From the NCBI RefSeq assembly GCF_013760845.1, contig NZ_JACDUU010000003.1:1-64000 (forward strand): a stretch of DNA of 64,000 nt, read 5' to 3'. This document shows, in pieces, positions 9,418 through 18,295 of this stretch. Both the position numbers and the translations under genes were made by a program. A model generated the notes under the pieces. It worked only from the letters and a program-made list of their open reading frames with translations. It was not told the DNA's origin and did no database searches. The stretch comes from [Anoxybacillus] calidus (GTDB lineage Bacteria > Bacillota > Bacilli > Bacillales > Anoxybacillaceae). Numbering within the stretch: the stretch's first letter is position 1; every line of letters starts with the position of its first letter.

Positions 9418-10566
9418 ATGAATATCCATAAATTTGTCATGCCTGAGGTCATTTTCGGAAATGGTGCTATTCACCAAGTAGGGGAAAGCTGTCTTAGGCT
9501 TGGGGCTACAAATGTATTAATTGTTAGTGACCCTGGTGTTATTGAAGCTGGATGGCTAGATGTTGTGATCAAAAGCTGTAAACAAATTGGTTTAAAATAT
9601 ACGACATTTTATGATGTAACGATGAATCCAAAAGATAGTGAAGTGGAAAAGGGATGTGAAGTATATATTCAAAATGAATGTGATTCGATTATTGGAATTG
9701 GTGGGGGAAGTGCCATCGATGTGGCAAAGGCGATTGCTATTCTTGCAACGAATGGCGGGAGAATTCATGACTATGAAGGAATTGACAAAATTAAAAATCC
9801 CCTTCCTCCGCAAGTCATGATTCCAACAACAGCAGGCTCAGGATCGGAAGTGTCGCAATTTTCGGTAATATTAGATACAGCGGGACAAAAAAAGATGACT
9901 ATTGTTTCAAAATCTCTTGTTCCTGATATTGCCATTGTAGATCCAGAAACATTGTCAACCAAAAGCGCTCATTTAACCGCTTCAACAGGGTTAGATGTCT
10001 TAACTCACGGCATTGAAGCATACGTAAGTTTAGCTGCGACTCCGTTAACCGATGTTCAAGCTAAAAATGCCATTTCTTTAGTAGCGCAATATTTACGCCC
10101 TTCTGTCGCTTCAAAAATCAATAAGGAAGCTAAGACTAATATGGCGATGGCAAGCTTGCAAGCCGGTCTTGCTTTTTCCAATGCCATTTTAGGAGCTGTA
10201 CACGCTATGTCACATGCAATAGGAGGGAAGTATCCAATCCTTCATGGTGATGTAAATTCCATATTACTTCCACATGTAATGGAATATAACCTTCTAGCCA
10301 ATCCAAAAAAATTTGCTGATATTGCTCTTTTCCTTGGCATTGATATTCGTGGTATGTCTGATATGGAAGCAGGGAAAAAAGCAATTGAGTACGTAAAAAA
10401 TTTAACATTGGATATCGGGGCTCCCCAACGATTATCCGATATTGGTTTGGAGAAAGAGGAAATACGAAAAATGAGCCTCATTGCTTTACATGATGCTTGC
10501 ATGATTACCAATCCTCGGGACGTAACGGTTGAAGATATTGAAGAGATATTTAGAAAGGCATGGTAA
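9418..10566 (+). CDS. Iron-containing alcohol dehydrogenase
   Basis: A 382-residue group III (Fe-ADH) dehydrogenase predicted to oxidise an alcohol or reduce an aldehyde with NAD(P). The nucleotide-binding loop IGIGGGSAIDVAKA, the TTAGSGSEV segment, and the iron-site histidines in HGIEAYVS and HAMSHAIGGKYPILHGD are present. Substrate is not predictable; lactaldehyde, 1,3-propanediol, butanol and ethanol enzymes all share this fold. ATG 9418 has AGGTGGG upstream; the in-frame TTG at 9400 is less likely. It is the first gene of an operon with an NtrB-like kinase (overlapping stop/start) and an NtrC-like regulator, and faces a zinc ADH with a sigma-54 promoter. A poor -24/-12-like TTGGAC..TTGT (9326-9341) and a partial cre-like TGAAAGCGTTT (9368-9378) lie upstream. 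Confidence 0.92.
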   Translation: MNIHKFVMPEVIFGNGAIHQVGESCLRLGATNVLIVSDPGVIEAGWLDVVIKSCKQIGLKYTTFYDVTMNPKDSEVEKGCEVYIQNECDSIIGIGGGSAIDVAKAIAILATNGGRIHDYEGIDKIKNPLPPQVMIPTTAGSGSEVSQFSVILDTAGQKKMTIVSKSLVPDIAIVDPETLSTKSAHLTASTGLDVLTHGIEAYVSLAATPLTDVQAKNAISLVAQYLRPSVASKINKEAKTNMAMASLQAGLAFSNAILGAVHAMSHAIGGKYPILHGDVNSILLPHVMEYNLLANPKKFADIALFLGIDIRGMSDMEAGKKAIEYVKNLTLDIGAPQRLSDIGLEKEEIRKMSLIALHDACMITNPRDVTVEDIEEIFRKAW

Positions 10567-12224
10567 TGATGGTAATGAGCGAACGGCAGCAAATGATTAA
10601 TCTTCTAACGGGAGTCCAATCTTCCAAAAAAAGTTATTATACAGAATTAAAAAAGATGGTTGTGGAGCTAAAAAAGAAAAATATGCAGCTAGAAATTATA
10701 AATGATGTAACCAAAAGTTTTAACATCGATATGTCAATGGAAGAAATGTTAAAAAACATTTTTGATAAATTAAAAGAAATTTTTCCGCTAGAAAGGATCA
10801 GCTTATCTTTATACGAAAATGAAGAATTGATTTTAACCAATGTTTACCCGACTCATTCCTTATATTTCCCGATTGGCTTTGTTTTGCCAAAAGAAAATTC
10901 TCTTTATTGGAAAGCGATTCAATCCATCAAAAAAGTTTTCTATCAGATACAGGAAAAAGGAGCTTCTTATATTGAACATAAAGCTTATGAAATATTGGGA
11001 ATTCAAAGTGTGCTGCTAATCCCCCTCATTAGCAAGGGGAAAGTCATTGGGGTGTTAAGTATAGGAAGTAAAGAAGTTATCCAATATGATGAAGCTGATC
11101 TTTCCTTCTTCCAGCAACTTTGCGATCAATTGGCTGTTTGTATTGAAAATGCTAGGCTTTATAATGAGGTGCTTACAAGTAAAAAAGAGTGGGAAGAGAC
11201 CTTTCGAGCCGTTTCGGAAATGATATTAGTGGTTGATTTGCAAGGAAATATTTTACGTTTTAATGATGCGGCGAAAGAATTTTTTCAATTCGATTGGCAG
11301 AAAAGTTCTAGAGAAAACATTCATCAACTGCTATCAATGAATATCAATGAAAGTCCCATAACAGAAAATCTTCAAACGAAAAAACCTGTTCATCGGCAGA
11401 TTCACATCCAACAACGGGTATGTGAGCTCCATTCATATCCTGTTTTTAACGAAGATCAAAATATGTATGCAGTCATTATTTATATCAATGACATTACAGA
11501 GAAATGCCGAATGGAAGCACAATTAGTACAATCTGGAAAACTAGCGGCGATTGGCGAAATGGCTGCGGGAATTGCCCATGAACTAAACAATCCGTTAACC
11601 GCTATCCTCGGAAATGCTCAACTATTGTTAAGATCTGCTCCAAAAGATGACCGATCGTATAAACTTCTGTCCGATATCTATTTGTGCGGTAAACGATGCA
11701 AAACCATCATTCAAAATTTATTGACCTTCTCGCGTCAAGATGAATACATGTTTGAAGATTGCTCTGTCAATGAGGCTGTTGAGCAAGTGTTAGGATTAGT
11801 CGGCGATCAAATCAAAAAGCAGAACATTACGATTCAAAAAAAATTAGATGATTCGATTGAATTCATTGAAGGGAATGTTCAACAAATTGGACAAATCATT
11901 TTAAACTTTTTAATCAATGCCAAAGATGCACTTGAAGATATGAATCTTCCAAAAAAAGTCATAACGCTTGAGACAAAGTCCATCTTAGAAAACGAAAAAC
12001 GTTGGGTTCTTCTTTCTGTCAAAGATAACGGAAAAGGAATAAGCGAACAACATTTACAAGAAATTTTTAATCCGTTTTTTACAACAAAGCGGCCAGGAAA
12101 AGGGACTGGACTTGGATTATCCGTCAGTTTAGGAATAGCGGAAGCCCACGGTGGAACGATTGAGGTAATCAGTGAACTTGGAAAGGGAAGTGAGTTTATA
12201 TTAAAACTTCCAGCAAAGCAATAA
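10566..12224 (+). CDS. Cytosolic NtrB-type sensor histidine kinase (GAF-PAS)
   Basis: About 552 residues without a membrane segment, so it should sense an internal signal. Order: an N-terminal helix rich in Lys/Glu; a GAF-like domain (about 50-200, with IPLISKGKVIGVLSIGS-type strands); a PAS domain (about 215-310, VVDLQGNILRFNDAA); a HisKA box with His338 in GIAHELNNP; and a HATPase domain with N, G1 and G2 boxes (INAKDAL, DNGKGI, GKGTGLGLS). The ATG overlaps the upstream TAA as TAATG, implying translational coupling; ATG 10575 is an alternative start. Genetic pairing with the downstream sigma-54 activator is clear from the 25-nt spacing. The ligand is unknown; an alcohol or aldehyde is a reasonable guess from context. 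Confidence 0.92.
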   Translation: MMVMSERQQMINLLTGVQSSKKSYYTELKKMVVELKKKNMQLEIINDVTKSFNIDMSMEEMLKNIFDKLKEIFPLERISLSLYENEELILTNVYPTHSLYFPIGFVLPKENSLYWKAIQSIKKVFYQIQEKGASYIEHKAYEILGIQSVLLIPLISKGKVIGVLSIGSKEVIQYDEADLSFFQQLCDQLAVCIENARLYNEVLTSKKEWEETFRAVSEMILVVDLQGNILRFNDAAKEFFQFDWQKSSRENIHQLLSMNINESPITENLQTKKPVHRQIHIQQRVCELHSYPVFNEDQNMYAVIIYINDITEKCRMEAQLVQSGKLAAIGEMAAGIAHELNNPLTAILGNAQLLLRSAPKDDRSYKLLSDIYLCGKRCKTIIQNLLTFSRQDEYMFEDCSVNEAVEQVLGLVGDQIKKQNITIQKKLDDSIEFIEGNVQQIGQIILNFLINAKDALEDMNLPKKVITLETKSILENEKRWVLLSVKDNGKGISEQHLQEIFNPFFTTKRPGKGTGLGLSVSLGIAEAHGGTIEVISELGKGSEFILKLPAKQ

Positions 12225-12249
12225 CGGTCAATTGGGATGGAGGGCATTT

Positions 12250-13707
12250 ATGGCAAATATTGTAGTAATTGATGATGAACGGGAAGTAGGCACTTTCTTT
12301 CTACATTTATTAGAAGGGAAGGGCCATCATGTAAAACTCGGATTGAATGGAAAAGATTTTTCAAGACTAATCAAAGAACACCCATTTGATCTTGCATTCA
12401 TTGATGTAAAATTACCAGATACAAACGGTTTAGATCTATTAAAACAATTGAAAAGCGAATTGCCATCTTGTAAAGCGATTATTATGACTGGCTATAGTAC
12501 GGTGAAAACAGCAGTCGAAGCGATTAAATATGGCGCAAGCGATTATATCGAAAAACCATTTGATGATATTAATGAATTAGAAAGATTAATCGAAGGGTTA
12601 TTAGGAAGCGGTTCAACATCATCCCAAAATGATATGTATAAGTTGGCTGAAACACTTGGGTTTATTGTAGGAAAAAACAAAGAGATGAACGATTTAATCA
12701 AATTAGCTTACAAAATTGCGAAAAAAAATGTCAATGTGCTGATTGAAGGAGAAACAGGGACAGGAAAAGAAGTGTTAGCGCATTTTATCCATCATGCGAG
12801 TATGCGTTACGAGCAACCTTTTATCGGAATCAATTGCGGTGCAGTTTCTGAAACCCTTTTGGAAAGCGAATTGTTTGGCCATGAGAAAGGTGCGTTTACA
12901 GGGGCTGTGAAAGAAAAAAAAGGAATTTTTGAAATAGCCAACAGAGGGACTTTGTTTTTGGATGAAATTGGAGAAGCCTCTCTTGCCATTCAAGTGAAAT
13001 TGCTAAGGGTGTTGGAAACAGGGGAGTATATTCGGGTAGGGGGCGAGACGATCCGCAGAACAAATACACGGGTTATTGCTGCTTCTCATGTCAACCTTGC
13101 CCAAGCTGTAGCTGAAAAAAGATTTAGGGAAGACTTATTGTATCGGTTAGACGTAGTGAAATTAACGCTTCCCCCACTAAGAGAACGAATAGAGGATCTG
13201 CCACTTTTCATCGAATACTTCTTAAAAAAATTGAATTCGAATCTATCTTTTTCCGATGACGCTATTTTACAAATGAAACAATATCATTGGCCGGGAAATA
13301 TGCGAGAACTTTTTAATGTGGTGAAGCGGGCAGTGACATTGGCAGAAGGGGAAACGACAATCATCACTCCTGATTTCTTGCCTGAAAAATTGAAAACGGA
13401 AAGGACCTCGCTATCGCAGAAATTATTTTCCGTTCGTAAAAATACGGAAGATGGCATAGATTTAGAGCGTTATTTGTACGAATGGACAAGCTATATTCTT
13501 TCATTATGGAAAGAGAACGAGAAAGTTGACCTTGAACATGTGTTATCATTCGTCAAAGATTTAGAGAAACAAATCGGAAGAGCTTTTGTGATGAAAACTT
13601 TAAGGGAAACAATAGGGAATAGGAAAGAAGCGGCGGAACGATTGAATATAACTATTCGTAAACTTAGATATTTGTTAAAAGAAAAAGGGGCTGACCCAAA
13701 AGTATAA
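12250..13707 (+). CDS. NtrC-family response regulator, sigma-54 activator
   Basis: A 485-residue regulator: receiver domain (1-120; Asp8/Asp9, phospho-acceptor Asp52, Lys102), an AAA+ domain (about 140-370) with Walker A GETGTGKE, the sigma-54 contact loop GAFTGA within [13 protein letters not shown], and LFLDEIGE, then a C-terminal Fis-type helix-turn-helix ([20 protein letters not shown]). ATG 12250 has GGAGGG six nt upstream; the TTG at 12232 is rejected. The final residues (about KGADPKV) are encoded by a dispersed palindromic terminator element that overlaps the gene end. Its most evident target is the -24/-12 promoter at 14938-14953. Confidence 0.93.
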   Translation: MANIVVIDDEREVGTFFLHLLEGKGHHVKLGLNGKDFSRLIKEHPFDLAFIDVKLPDTNGLDLLKQLKSELPSCKAIIMTGYSTVKTAVEAIKYGASDYIEKPFDDINELERLIEGLLGSGSTSSQNDMYKLAETLGFIVGKNKEMNDLIKLAYKIAKKNVNVLIEGETGTGKEVLAHFIHHASMRYEQPFIGINCGAVSETLLESELFGHEKGAFTGAVKEKKGIFEIANRGTLFLDEIGEASLAIQVKLLRVLETGEYIRVGGETIRRTNTRVIAASHVNLAQAVAEKRFREDLLYRLDVVKLTLPPLRERIEDLPLFIEYFLKKLNSNLSFSDDAILQMKQYHWPGNMRELFNVVKRAVTLAEGETTIITPDFLPEKLKTERTSLSQKLFSVRKNTEDGIDLERYLYEWTSYILSLWKENEKVDLEHVLSFVKDLEKQIGRAFVMKTLRETIGNRKEAAERLNITIRKLRYLLKEKGADPKV

Positions 13708-13732
13708 ATCACTTTTGGGATTCAGTCCCTTC
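13687..13732 (+). terminator. CTGACC-family terminator overlapping regulator stop
   Basis: GGGGCTGACCCAAAAGT pairs with ACTTTTGGGATTCAGTCCC, followed by TTCTTG. The stop codon of the regulator (13705-13707) lies in the loop. Shares GGGGCTGACCCAAAA with elements at 17187 and 33425. Confidence 0.75.
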
Positions 13733-13874
13733 TTGTTGGTTCGTTTCAATTTTATCCAATATTTGAGGTGGCAATCCTTCATTTTTAGAAATATAGTATA
13801 TTTTTCGTTTTTAATAACAGGAGCGGTTAATGAAAGCGCTCTCTATTTATTGCAAAGTGAATGAATGATTTTGT

Positions 13875-14888
13875 TTAATTCATTGTCAATACAATCCGGC
13901 CATTGATTTGTCCTTTTTCCATTTTTTCAAATACTTCATTAATAGAATCTAATGGAGCCGTTTCCACAATCGGACGGACTTTTCCTCTTGCAGCGAAGTC
14001 TAAAGCTTCTTGCATATCTTTTCTTGTACCTACGATGGAACCTTTGATAGTCACTCCGTTTAAGACGGTGTTAAAAATAGGAATCGGTAAATCAGCATTT
14101 GGTAAACCGACAACAACTAAGGTTCCGCCCCGTTTCACAGATTGATAAGCTTGCTCAAAGGCTTTTTTTGTTACCGCGACGCTAATCGCTGCTTGTACGC
14201 CGCCAACTTTTTCTTGGATTGCTTCTACCGGATCTTCTTTTAATCCGTTAATCGCGATGTCAGCACCTAAATTTTTGGCGAGCTCGATTTTTTCATCACT
14301 TATATCAACAGCAACCACATTGAATCCCATTGCTTTGGCATATTGAAGCGCTATGTGTCCTAAACCACCAATCCCGTAAATAGCTACCCATTCGCCAGGT
14401 CTTGCATTCGAAACTTTTAATGCTTTGTATGTTGTTACCCCCGCACAAAGAATAGGTGCGACTTCAACAGGATCTAAATTTTCTGGAATTCTAGCAACAT
14501 AGTCAGCTGGTGCTTTACAATATTCAGCATATCCGCCGTCTACGGAATATCCTCCATTTAATTGATGTGGACAAAGTGTTTCTTCTCCGCTCAAACAATA
14601 TTCACATTCACCACAAGCAGAATATAACCAAGGGATGCCAACGCGATCTCCTACTTTTATCGATTTGACCCCTTCAGCCACTTCCACAACAACGCCGACA
14701 CCTTCATGTCCAGGAATTAATGGAAGTTTTGGTTTGATAGGCCAATCTCCGTGTGCGGCATGCAAGTCGGTATGGCAGACACCGCAGGCTTCAATTTTTA
14801 CAAGCACCTCACCATACTCTAGTTTCGGTTTCTCTACTTCTTTAATCTCAAGTTTTTGTTTAAATTCATTGACAATAGCTGCTTTCAT
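13875..14888 (-). CDS. adhT: Zinc-dependent NAD alcohol dehydrogenase (ADH-T like)
   Basis: A 337-residue medium-chain dehydrogenase, nearly the same as the ethanol-active ADH-T of thermophilic bacilli. The catalytic zinc motif [16 protein letters not shown] and GHEGVG, the structural zinc cluster CGECEYC...C, and the Rossmann [15 protein letters not shown] are all present. ATG with GGGGATTGGGAG just upstream. It stands alone, convergent with the sensor/regulator operon, and is preceded by a near-perfect sigma-54 promoter, so expression very probably depends on SigL and the adjacent NtrC-like activator. Likely role: ethanol/acetaldehyde interconversion. Confidence 0.95.
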   Translation of the reverse strand: MKAAIVNEFKQKLEIKEVEKPKLEYGEVLVKIEACGVCHTDLHAAHGDWPIKPKLPLIPGHEGVGVVVEVAEGVKSIKVGDRVGIPWLYSACGECEYCLSGEETLCPHQLNGGYSVDGGYAEYCKAPADYVARIPENLDPVEVAPILCAGVTTYKALKVSNARPGEWVAIYGIGGLGHIALQYAKAMGFNVVAVDISDEKIELAKNLGADIAINGLKEDPVEAIQEKVGGVQAAISVAVTKKAFEQAYQSVKRGGTLVVVGLPNADLPIPIFNTVLNGVTIKGSIVGTRKDMQEALDFAARGKVRPIVETAPLDSINEVFEKMEKGQINGRIVLTMN

Positions 14889-14937
14889 TCTCCCAATCCC
14901 CTTTCAAATTGGTTTCATTCGTTTCACAAAACTATAA

Positions 14938-14953
14938 TGCAAAAAGTGTGCCA
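14938..14953 (-). promoter_or_regulatory. Sigma-54 (-24/-12) promoter of the zinc ADH gene
   Basis: On the minus strand, TGGCAC-ACTTT-TTGCA matches the sigma-54 consensus TGGCACN5TTGCW at every fixed position, with GG and GC exactly 10 bp apart. Transcription would start near 14927, giving a leader of about 39 nt. Confidence 0.88.
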
Positions 14954-15003
14954 AAGTAAAAATATAGTAAAATACGTATCTATTTTATTTTTTGTGCCAA
15001 AAT

Positions 15004-15022
15004 TTCGTCAATTTTGTACGAA
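15004..15022. promoter_or_regulatory. Possible activator-binding inverted repeat
   Basis: TTCGT-N9-ACGAA, a perfect 5-bp inverted repeat about 50 bp upstream of the -24 element, at the distance expected for an enhancer site of an NtrC-like activator. The assignment is inference. Confidence 0.35.
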
Positions 15023-15099
15023 TAATTGGTATTTCCCTCGTAAAATTGGCGCGTCTTATCGTGAATGATTTCATTTCCAAGTAGCGGTACGGCATAAAA

Positions 15100-15129
15100 A
15101 AGCAAGAGAATCCTTTTTCTCTTACGCTT
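15100..15129 (-). terminator. Orphan minus-strand terminator-like hairpin
   Basis: On the minus strand AAGCGTAAGAGAA pairs with TTCTCTTGCTT and runs into TTTTTT. No minus-strand gene lies upstream of it in the gap before prfA; it may insulate the zinc ADH promoter from readthrough. Confidence 0.55.
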
Positions 15130-15186
15130 GAACAGGAACACGATATTCTATTGCTAAATGTCTTTTTTCTATAATTTTTAATCACT

Positions 15187-15215
15187 TTGCTGTTTTACAA
15201 AACCTATAGTATAAT
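15187..15215 (+). promoter_or_regulatory. Sigma-A promoter of prfA
   Basis: TTGCTG (15187-15192), 17-bp spacer, perfect TATAAT (15210-15215), about 40 bp before the prfA start. Confidence 0.65.
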
Positions 15216-15256
15216 TTTAAATTAGACTTGTATGGATAAAAACAGAGGTGAATAAC

Positions 15257-16333
15257 GTGTTTGATCGTCTTCAAGCTGTAGAAGAACGTTATGAAAAGCT
15301 AAATCAACTATTAATGGATCCAGAAGTCATCAACGATCCGAAAAAACTGCGTGATTATTCGAAAGAGCAGTCCGATTTAGAGGAAACGGTGCTAACATAT
15401 AGAGAATACAAATCAGTTCGCCAGCAGTTAGCTGATGCAAAAGCGATGCTGGAAGAGAAACTTGATGCGGAAATGCGCGAAATGGTGAAAGAAGAAATTA
15501 ATGAGCTTGAAAGCCGTGAAGAAGAGCTTGTCGAGAAACTAAAAGTTCTTCTTTTACCAAAAGATCCGAACGATGATAAAAACGTCATCATGGAGATTCG
15601 TGGTGCGGCTGGCGGTGAAGAAGCGGCATTGTTTGCCGGCGACTTATATCGCATGTATACGCGCTATGCTGAATCACAAGGATGGAAAACGGAAGTGATT
15701 GAAGCACATCCGACAGGACTTGGCGGATATAAAGAAATTATTTTTATGATTAACGGTAAAGGGGCTTACTCTAAGCTGAAGTTTGAAAACGGCGCTCATC
15801 GCGTGCAGCGCGTTCCGGAAACAGAGTCTGGCGGGCGCATTCATACATCGACAGCAACGGTTGCCTGCCTGCCGGAAATGGAAGAGATTGAAATTGAAAT
15901 TAACGAAAAAGATATTCGCGTGGATACGTTTGCTTCGAGTGGTCCGGGCGGACAGAGCGTGAACACGACGATGTCAGCCGTTCGCTTGACACATATTCCT
16001 ACAGGAATCGTCGTTTCCTGCCAAGATGAAAAATCGCAAATTAAAAACAAAGAGAAAGCGATGAAAGTATTGCGTGCCCGCATTTATGATAAATATCAAC
16101 AAGAAGCGCGTGCGGAATACGACCAAACGCGTAAGCAGGCAGTTGGAACAGGAGACCGTTCCGAGCGCATTCGCACATATAACTTCCCACAAAACCGCGT
16201 TACCGACCATCGCATCGGTTTAACGATTCAGAAGCTTGACCAAGTGTTAGAAGGCAAACTCGATGAAATTATTGATGCGCTTATTTTAGACGACCAATCA
16301 AAAAAATTGGAGCAGGCAAACAATGAGCAATAA
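15257..16333 (+). CDS. prfA: Peptide chain release factor 1
   Basis: Recognises UAA and UAG stop codons and triggers peptide release. The 358-residue protein has the codon-reading PET tripeptide in RVPETES and the catalytic GGQ at residues 231-233 ([11 protein letters not shown]). GTG 15257 gives [14 protein letters not shown] as in relatives, with AGAGGTG 6 nt upstream; an earlier GTG at 15248 is part of that site. It overlaps prmC, the enzyme that methylates the GGQ glutamine, a functional pairing seen widely. Confidence 0.96.
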   Translation: MFDRLQAVEERYEKLNQLLMDPEVINDPKKLRDYSKEQSDLEETVLTYREYKSVRQQLADAKAMLEEKLDAEMREMVKEEINELESREEELVEKLKVLLLPKDPNDDKNVIMEIRGAAGGEEAALFAGDLYRMYTRYAESQGWKTEVIEAHPTGLGGYKEIIFMINGKGAYSKLKFENGAHRVQRVPETESGGRIHTSTATVACLPEMEEIEIEINEKDIRVDTFASSGPGGQSVNTTMSAVRLTHIPTGIVVSCQDEKSQIKNKEKAMKVLRARIYDKYQQEARAEYDQTRKQAVGTGDRSERIRTYNFPQNRVTDHRIGLTIQKLDQVLEGKLDEIIDALILDDQSKKLEQANNEQ

Positions 16334-17186
16334 AATTTATGAAGTCCTGAACTGGGCTTCTTCTTTTTTAAAAGAAAACGGCAAAGAGGAAAATGTTGCT
16401 GAGTTATTGCTGCGCCACCATTTAAACATGACGCGCGCGCAGCTGTTTGCCCGCTTACGTGATGAAATCGAGGACAAGGTAAAACAAGCGTTCATCGCTG
16501 ATTTGCAAAAGCATGTATACGAACATGTGCCTGTACAATATTTAACCGGCTACGAGGAGTTTTACGGGCGTTCTTTTTTGGTCAATAAAGACGTGCTCAT
16601 TCCCCGCCCGGAGACGGAAGAGTTAGTAGCGGGCGTGTTGAGAAGGATAAAGAGGCTGTTTCCGGAACATGAAATGATTGATGTCGTGGACGTTGGAACC
16701 GGAAGCGGTGCGATTGCGATTACACTCGCGCTTGAGAATAAGGCGCTGCGTGTCAGCACAATTGATATTGCCCATGAGTCGATACAAGTAGCCAAAGAAA
16801 ATGCCAATCGTCTCGGAGCGGAAGTTGAGTTTATATGTGGAGACTTGTTGCAGCCGTTAATTCGAACAGGCCGCAAAGTGGATATTGTTGTTTCGAATCC
16901 GCCTTATATTCCCGAAAGCGATATTGCGTTTCTTTCTCCGATTGTAAAAAATCATGAGCCTCTTAGAGCACTTGTTGGGGGAAAAGATGGTCTTGATTTT
17001 TACCGTCGTTTTATGAGCGAATTGCCACTCGTTGTAAAGGAGCGCGCTTTAATTGCATTTGAAGTCGGCGTTGGACAGGCCGAAGCCGTTGCTGAGTTGC
17101 TGAGGGAAACGTTTCGTGAGGCGATGGTTGAAGTAGTTTATGATATTAATGGAAAAGACCGTATGGTATATGCAGAACTTAGATAA
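16323..17186 (+). CDS. prmC: Release factor glutamine methyltransferase PrmC
   Basis: SAM-dependent N5-methyltransferase that modifies the glutamine of the GGQ motif in release factors 1 and 2. The 287-residue protein has an N-terminal helical release-factor-binding domain, the SAM-binding [12 protein letters not shown], and the catalytic NPPY at residues 192-195. Its ATG lies 11 nt inside the end of prfA, so translation is coupled. Its TAA is followed immediately by a CTGACC-family palindromic terminator. Confidence 0.96.
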   Translation: MSNKIYEVLNWASSFLKENGKEENVAELLLRHHLNMTRAQLFARLRDEIEDKVKQAFIADLQKHVYEHVPVQYLTGYEEFYGRSFLVNKDVLIPRPETEELVAGVLRRIKRLFPEHEMIDVVDVGTGSGAIAITLALENKALRVSTIDIAHESIQVAKENANRLGAEVEFICGDLLQPLIRTGRKVDIVVSNPPYIPESDIAFLSPIVKNHEPLRALVGGKDGLDFYRRFMSELPLVVKERALIAFEVGVGQAEAVAELLRETFREAMVEVVYDINGKDRMVYAELR

Positions 17187-17308
17187 GGGGCTGACCCAAA
17201 AATGTCTGACCTCCCGCGAAATCCATCATACATAGTGTTTTCATGGCTATATGATGGTGGTTGTGGGGGCGGACACTTTTGTTTGAGGGTCAGCCTCTTT
17301 ATTTTTTT
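17187..17308 (+). terminator. CTGACC-family palindromic terminator (long form)
   Basis: Begins GGGGCTGACCCAAA one base after the prmC stop and ends GAGGGTCAGCCTCTTTATTTTTTT. Inner parts AATGTCTGACCTC and GGGCGGACACTTT pair in register, giving a nested hairpin of about 110 nt with an AT-rich middle. Confidence 0.8.
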
Positions 17309-17338
17309 AGATTGCTAGAAAATTTTTTAAAATTAATA

Positions 17339-17368
17339 GTTTAAGATTCATCATCACTGTCCAAAATG
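17339..17368 (+). promoter_or_regulatory. Candidate sigma-F promoter of spoIIR
   Basis: GTTTA (17339-17343), 15-bp spacer, GTCCAAAATG (17359-17368), eight of ten matches to the sigma-F -10 consensus GGNRANAHTR. B. subtilis spoIIR is sigma-F dependent, and the spoIIQ candidate here has the same layout. Confidence 0.5.
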
Positions 17369-17393
17369 GTTAGTGAAAGGACGGTGCGAATAA

Positions 17394-18281
17394 ATGATGA
17401 AGCGAAAGGCGATTATTTTATATATATTGTTGTTGATGATTGGAGCGTTGGTGAATATTTATGGCCATCAGACGAATGCGGGAGGAAATGAGGCAGTCGC
17501 TATACCGGACGAAGCGATTCGCTTAAGAATATTAGCGAACAGCGATTCAGCAAAGGACCAGGAATTGAAACGAAAGGTGCGCGATGCAGTCAATAAGGAA
17601 ATTAACAAATGGGTTGCCGATTTAACTTCTTTTGCTGAGGCAAAAGCGGTCATTCAAAGCCATATCGACGATATTGAGCAGATTGTTGCTACTGTGCTAA
17701 AAGAAGAAAACAGTAGACAAACATATAAAGTGGAGTTTGGGAAAGTAAACTTTCCGACGAAACTTTATGGCAACTATATTTATCCGGCTGGCCAATACGA
17801 AGCGATTTTAATTACTCTTGGTGAAGGTGAAGGAGCCAACTGGTGGTGTGTACTATTCCCGCCGTTATGTTTTCTCGATTTTTCAAATGGGGAAGCGGTG
17901 AGAGAACAGGGTCAGAAACCAAAACAAGAAACAGAAATGGAGCATCTAAAGACGGGAGAACAAGGTCAGGAGCCAAAGCAAGAAACAGAAATGGAGCATC
18001 TAAAGACGGGAGAACAAGGTCAGGAGCCAAAGCAAGAAACAGAAATGGAGCATCTAAAGACGGGAGAACAAGGTCAGGAGCCAAAGCAAGAAATAGAAAT
18101 GGAGCACTTAAAGGCGGGAGAACAAGATCAGGAATTAAACCAAACAGAAATGGAATCTCTAAAAACGACAGGACCTTCCGATTTGCCGATTCAGCAACCT
18201 GAATTCGTCGTAGAAGAAAAGGCGGAAAAAATCGAAGTGAAGTTTTTTGTCAGTGAATTACTGAAGAGTATTATTCCATAG
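17394..18281 (+). CDS. spoIIR: SpoIIR, sigma-E activation signal, with internal repeats
   Basis: Forespore-made secreted signal that triggers SpoIIGA to process pro-sigma-E in the mother cell. An N-terminal hydrophobic export segment (about 5-25) is followed by the family core IPDEAIRLRILANSDS and AVNKEINKWV. The protein is 295 residues, against about 224 in B. subtilis, because residues 171-259 consist of about five copies of an 18-residue acidic, Gln/Glu-rich unit (EQGQEPKQETEMEHLKTG). The conserved tail (EVKFFVSELLKSI) resumes after it and the frame is kept, so the gene should be functional. ATG 17397 is an alternative start. Confidence 0.92.
   Translation: MMKRKAIILYILLLMIGALVNIYGHQTNAGGNEAVAIPDEAIRLRILANSDSAKDQELKRKVRDAVNKEINKWVADLTSFAEAKAVIQSHIDDIEQIVATVLKEENSRQTYKVEFGKVNFPTKLYGNYIYPAGQYEAILITLGEGEGANWWCVLFPPLCFLDFSNGEAVREQGQKPKQETEMEHLKTGEQGQEPKQETEMEHLKTGEQGQEPKQETEMEHLKTGEQGQEPKQEIEMEHLKAGEQDQELNQTEMESLKTTGPSDLPIQQPEFVVEEKAEKIEVKFFVSELLKSIIP
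17904..18170 (+). repeat. 54-bp minisatellite inside spoIIR
   Basis: Four near-identical 54-bp units start at 17904, 17958, 18012 and 18066; a fifth of 51 bp at 18120 is degenerate. Units 2 and 3 are identical. The unit length is a multiple of three. Confidence 0.95.
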
Positions 18282-18295
18282 TTTTCGGAATTTTT

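Noticed and set aside
17812-18084. Minus-strand and alternate-frame repeats opposite spoIIR
   Set aside because: A 54-bp in-frame repeat opens all frames at once; the SpoIIR frame alone has the conserved N- and C-terminal family sequence.
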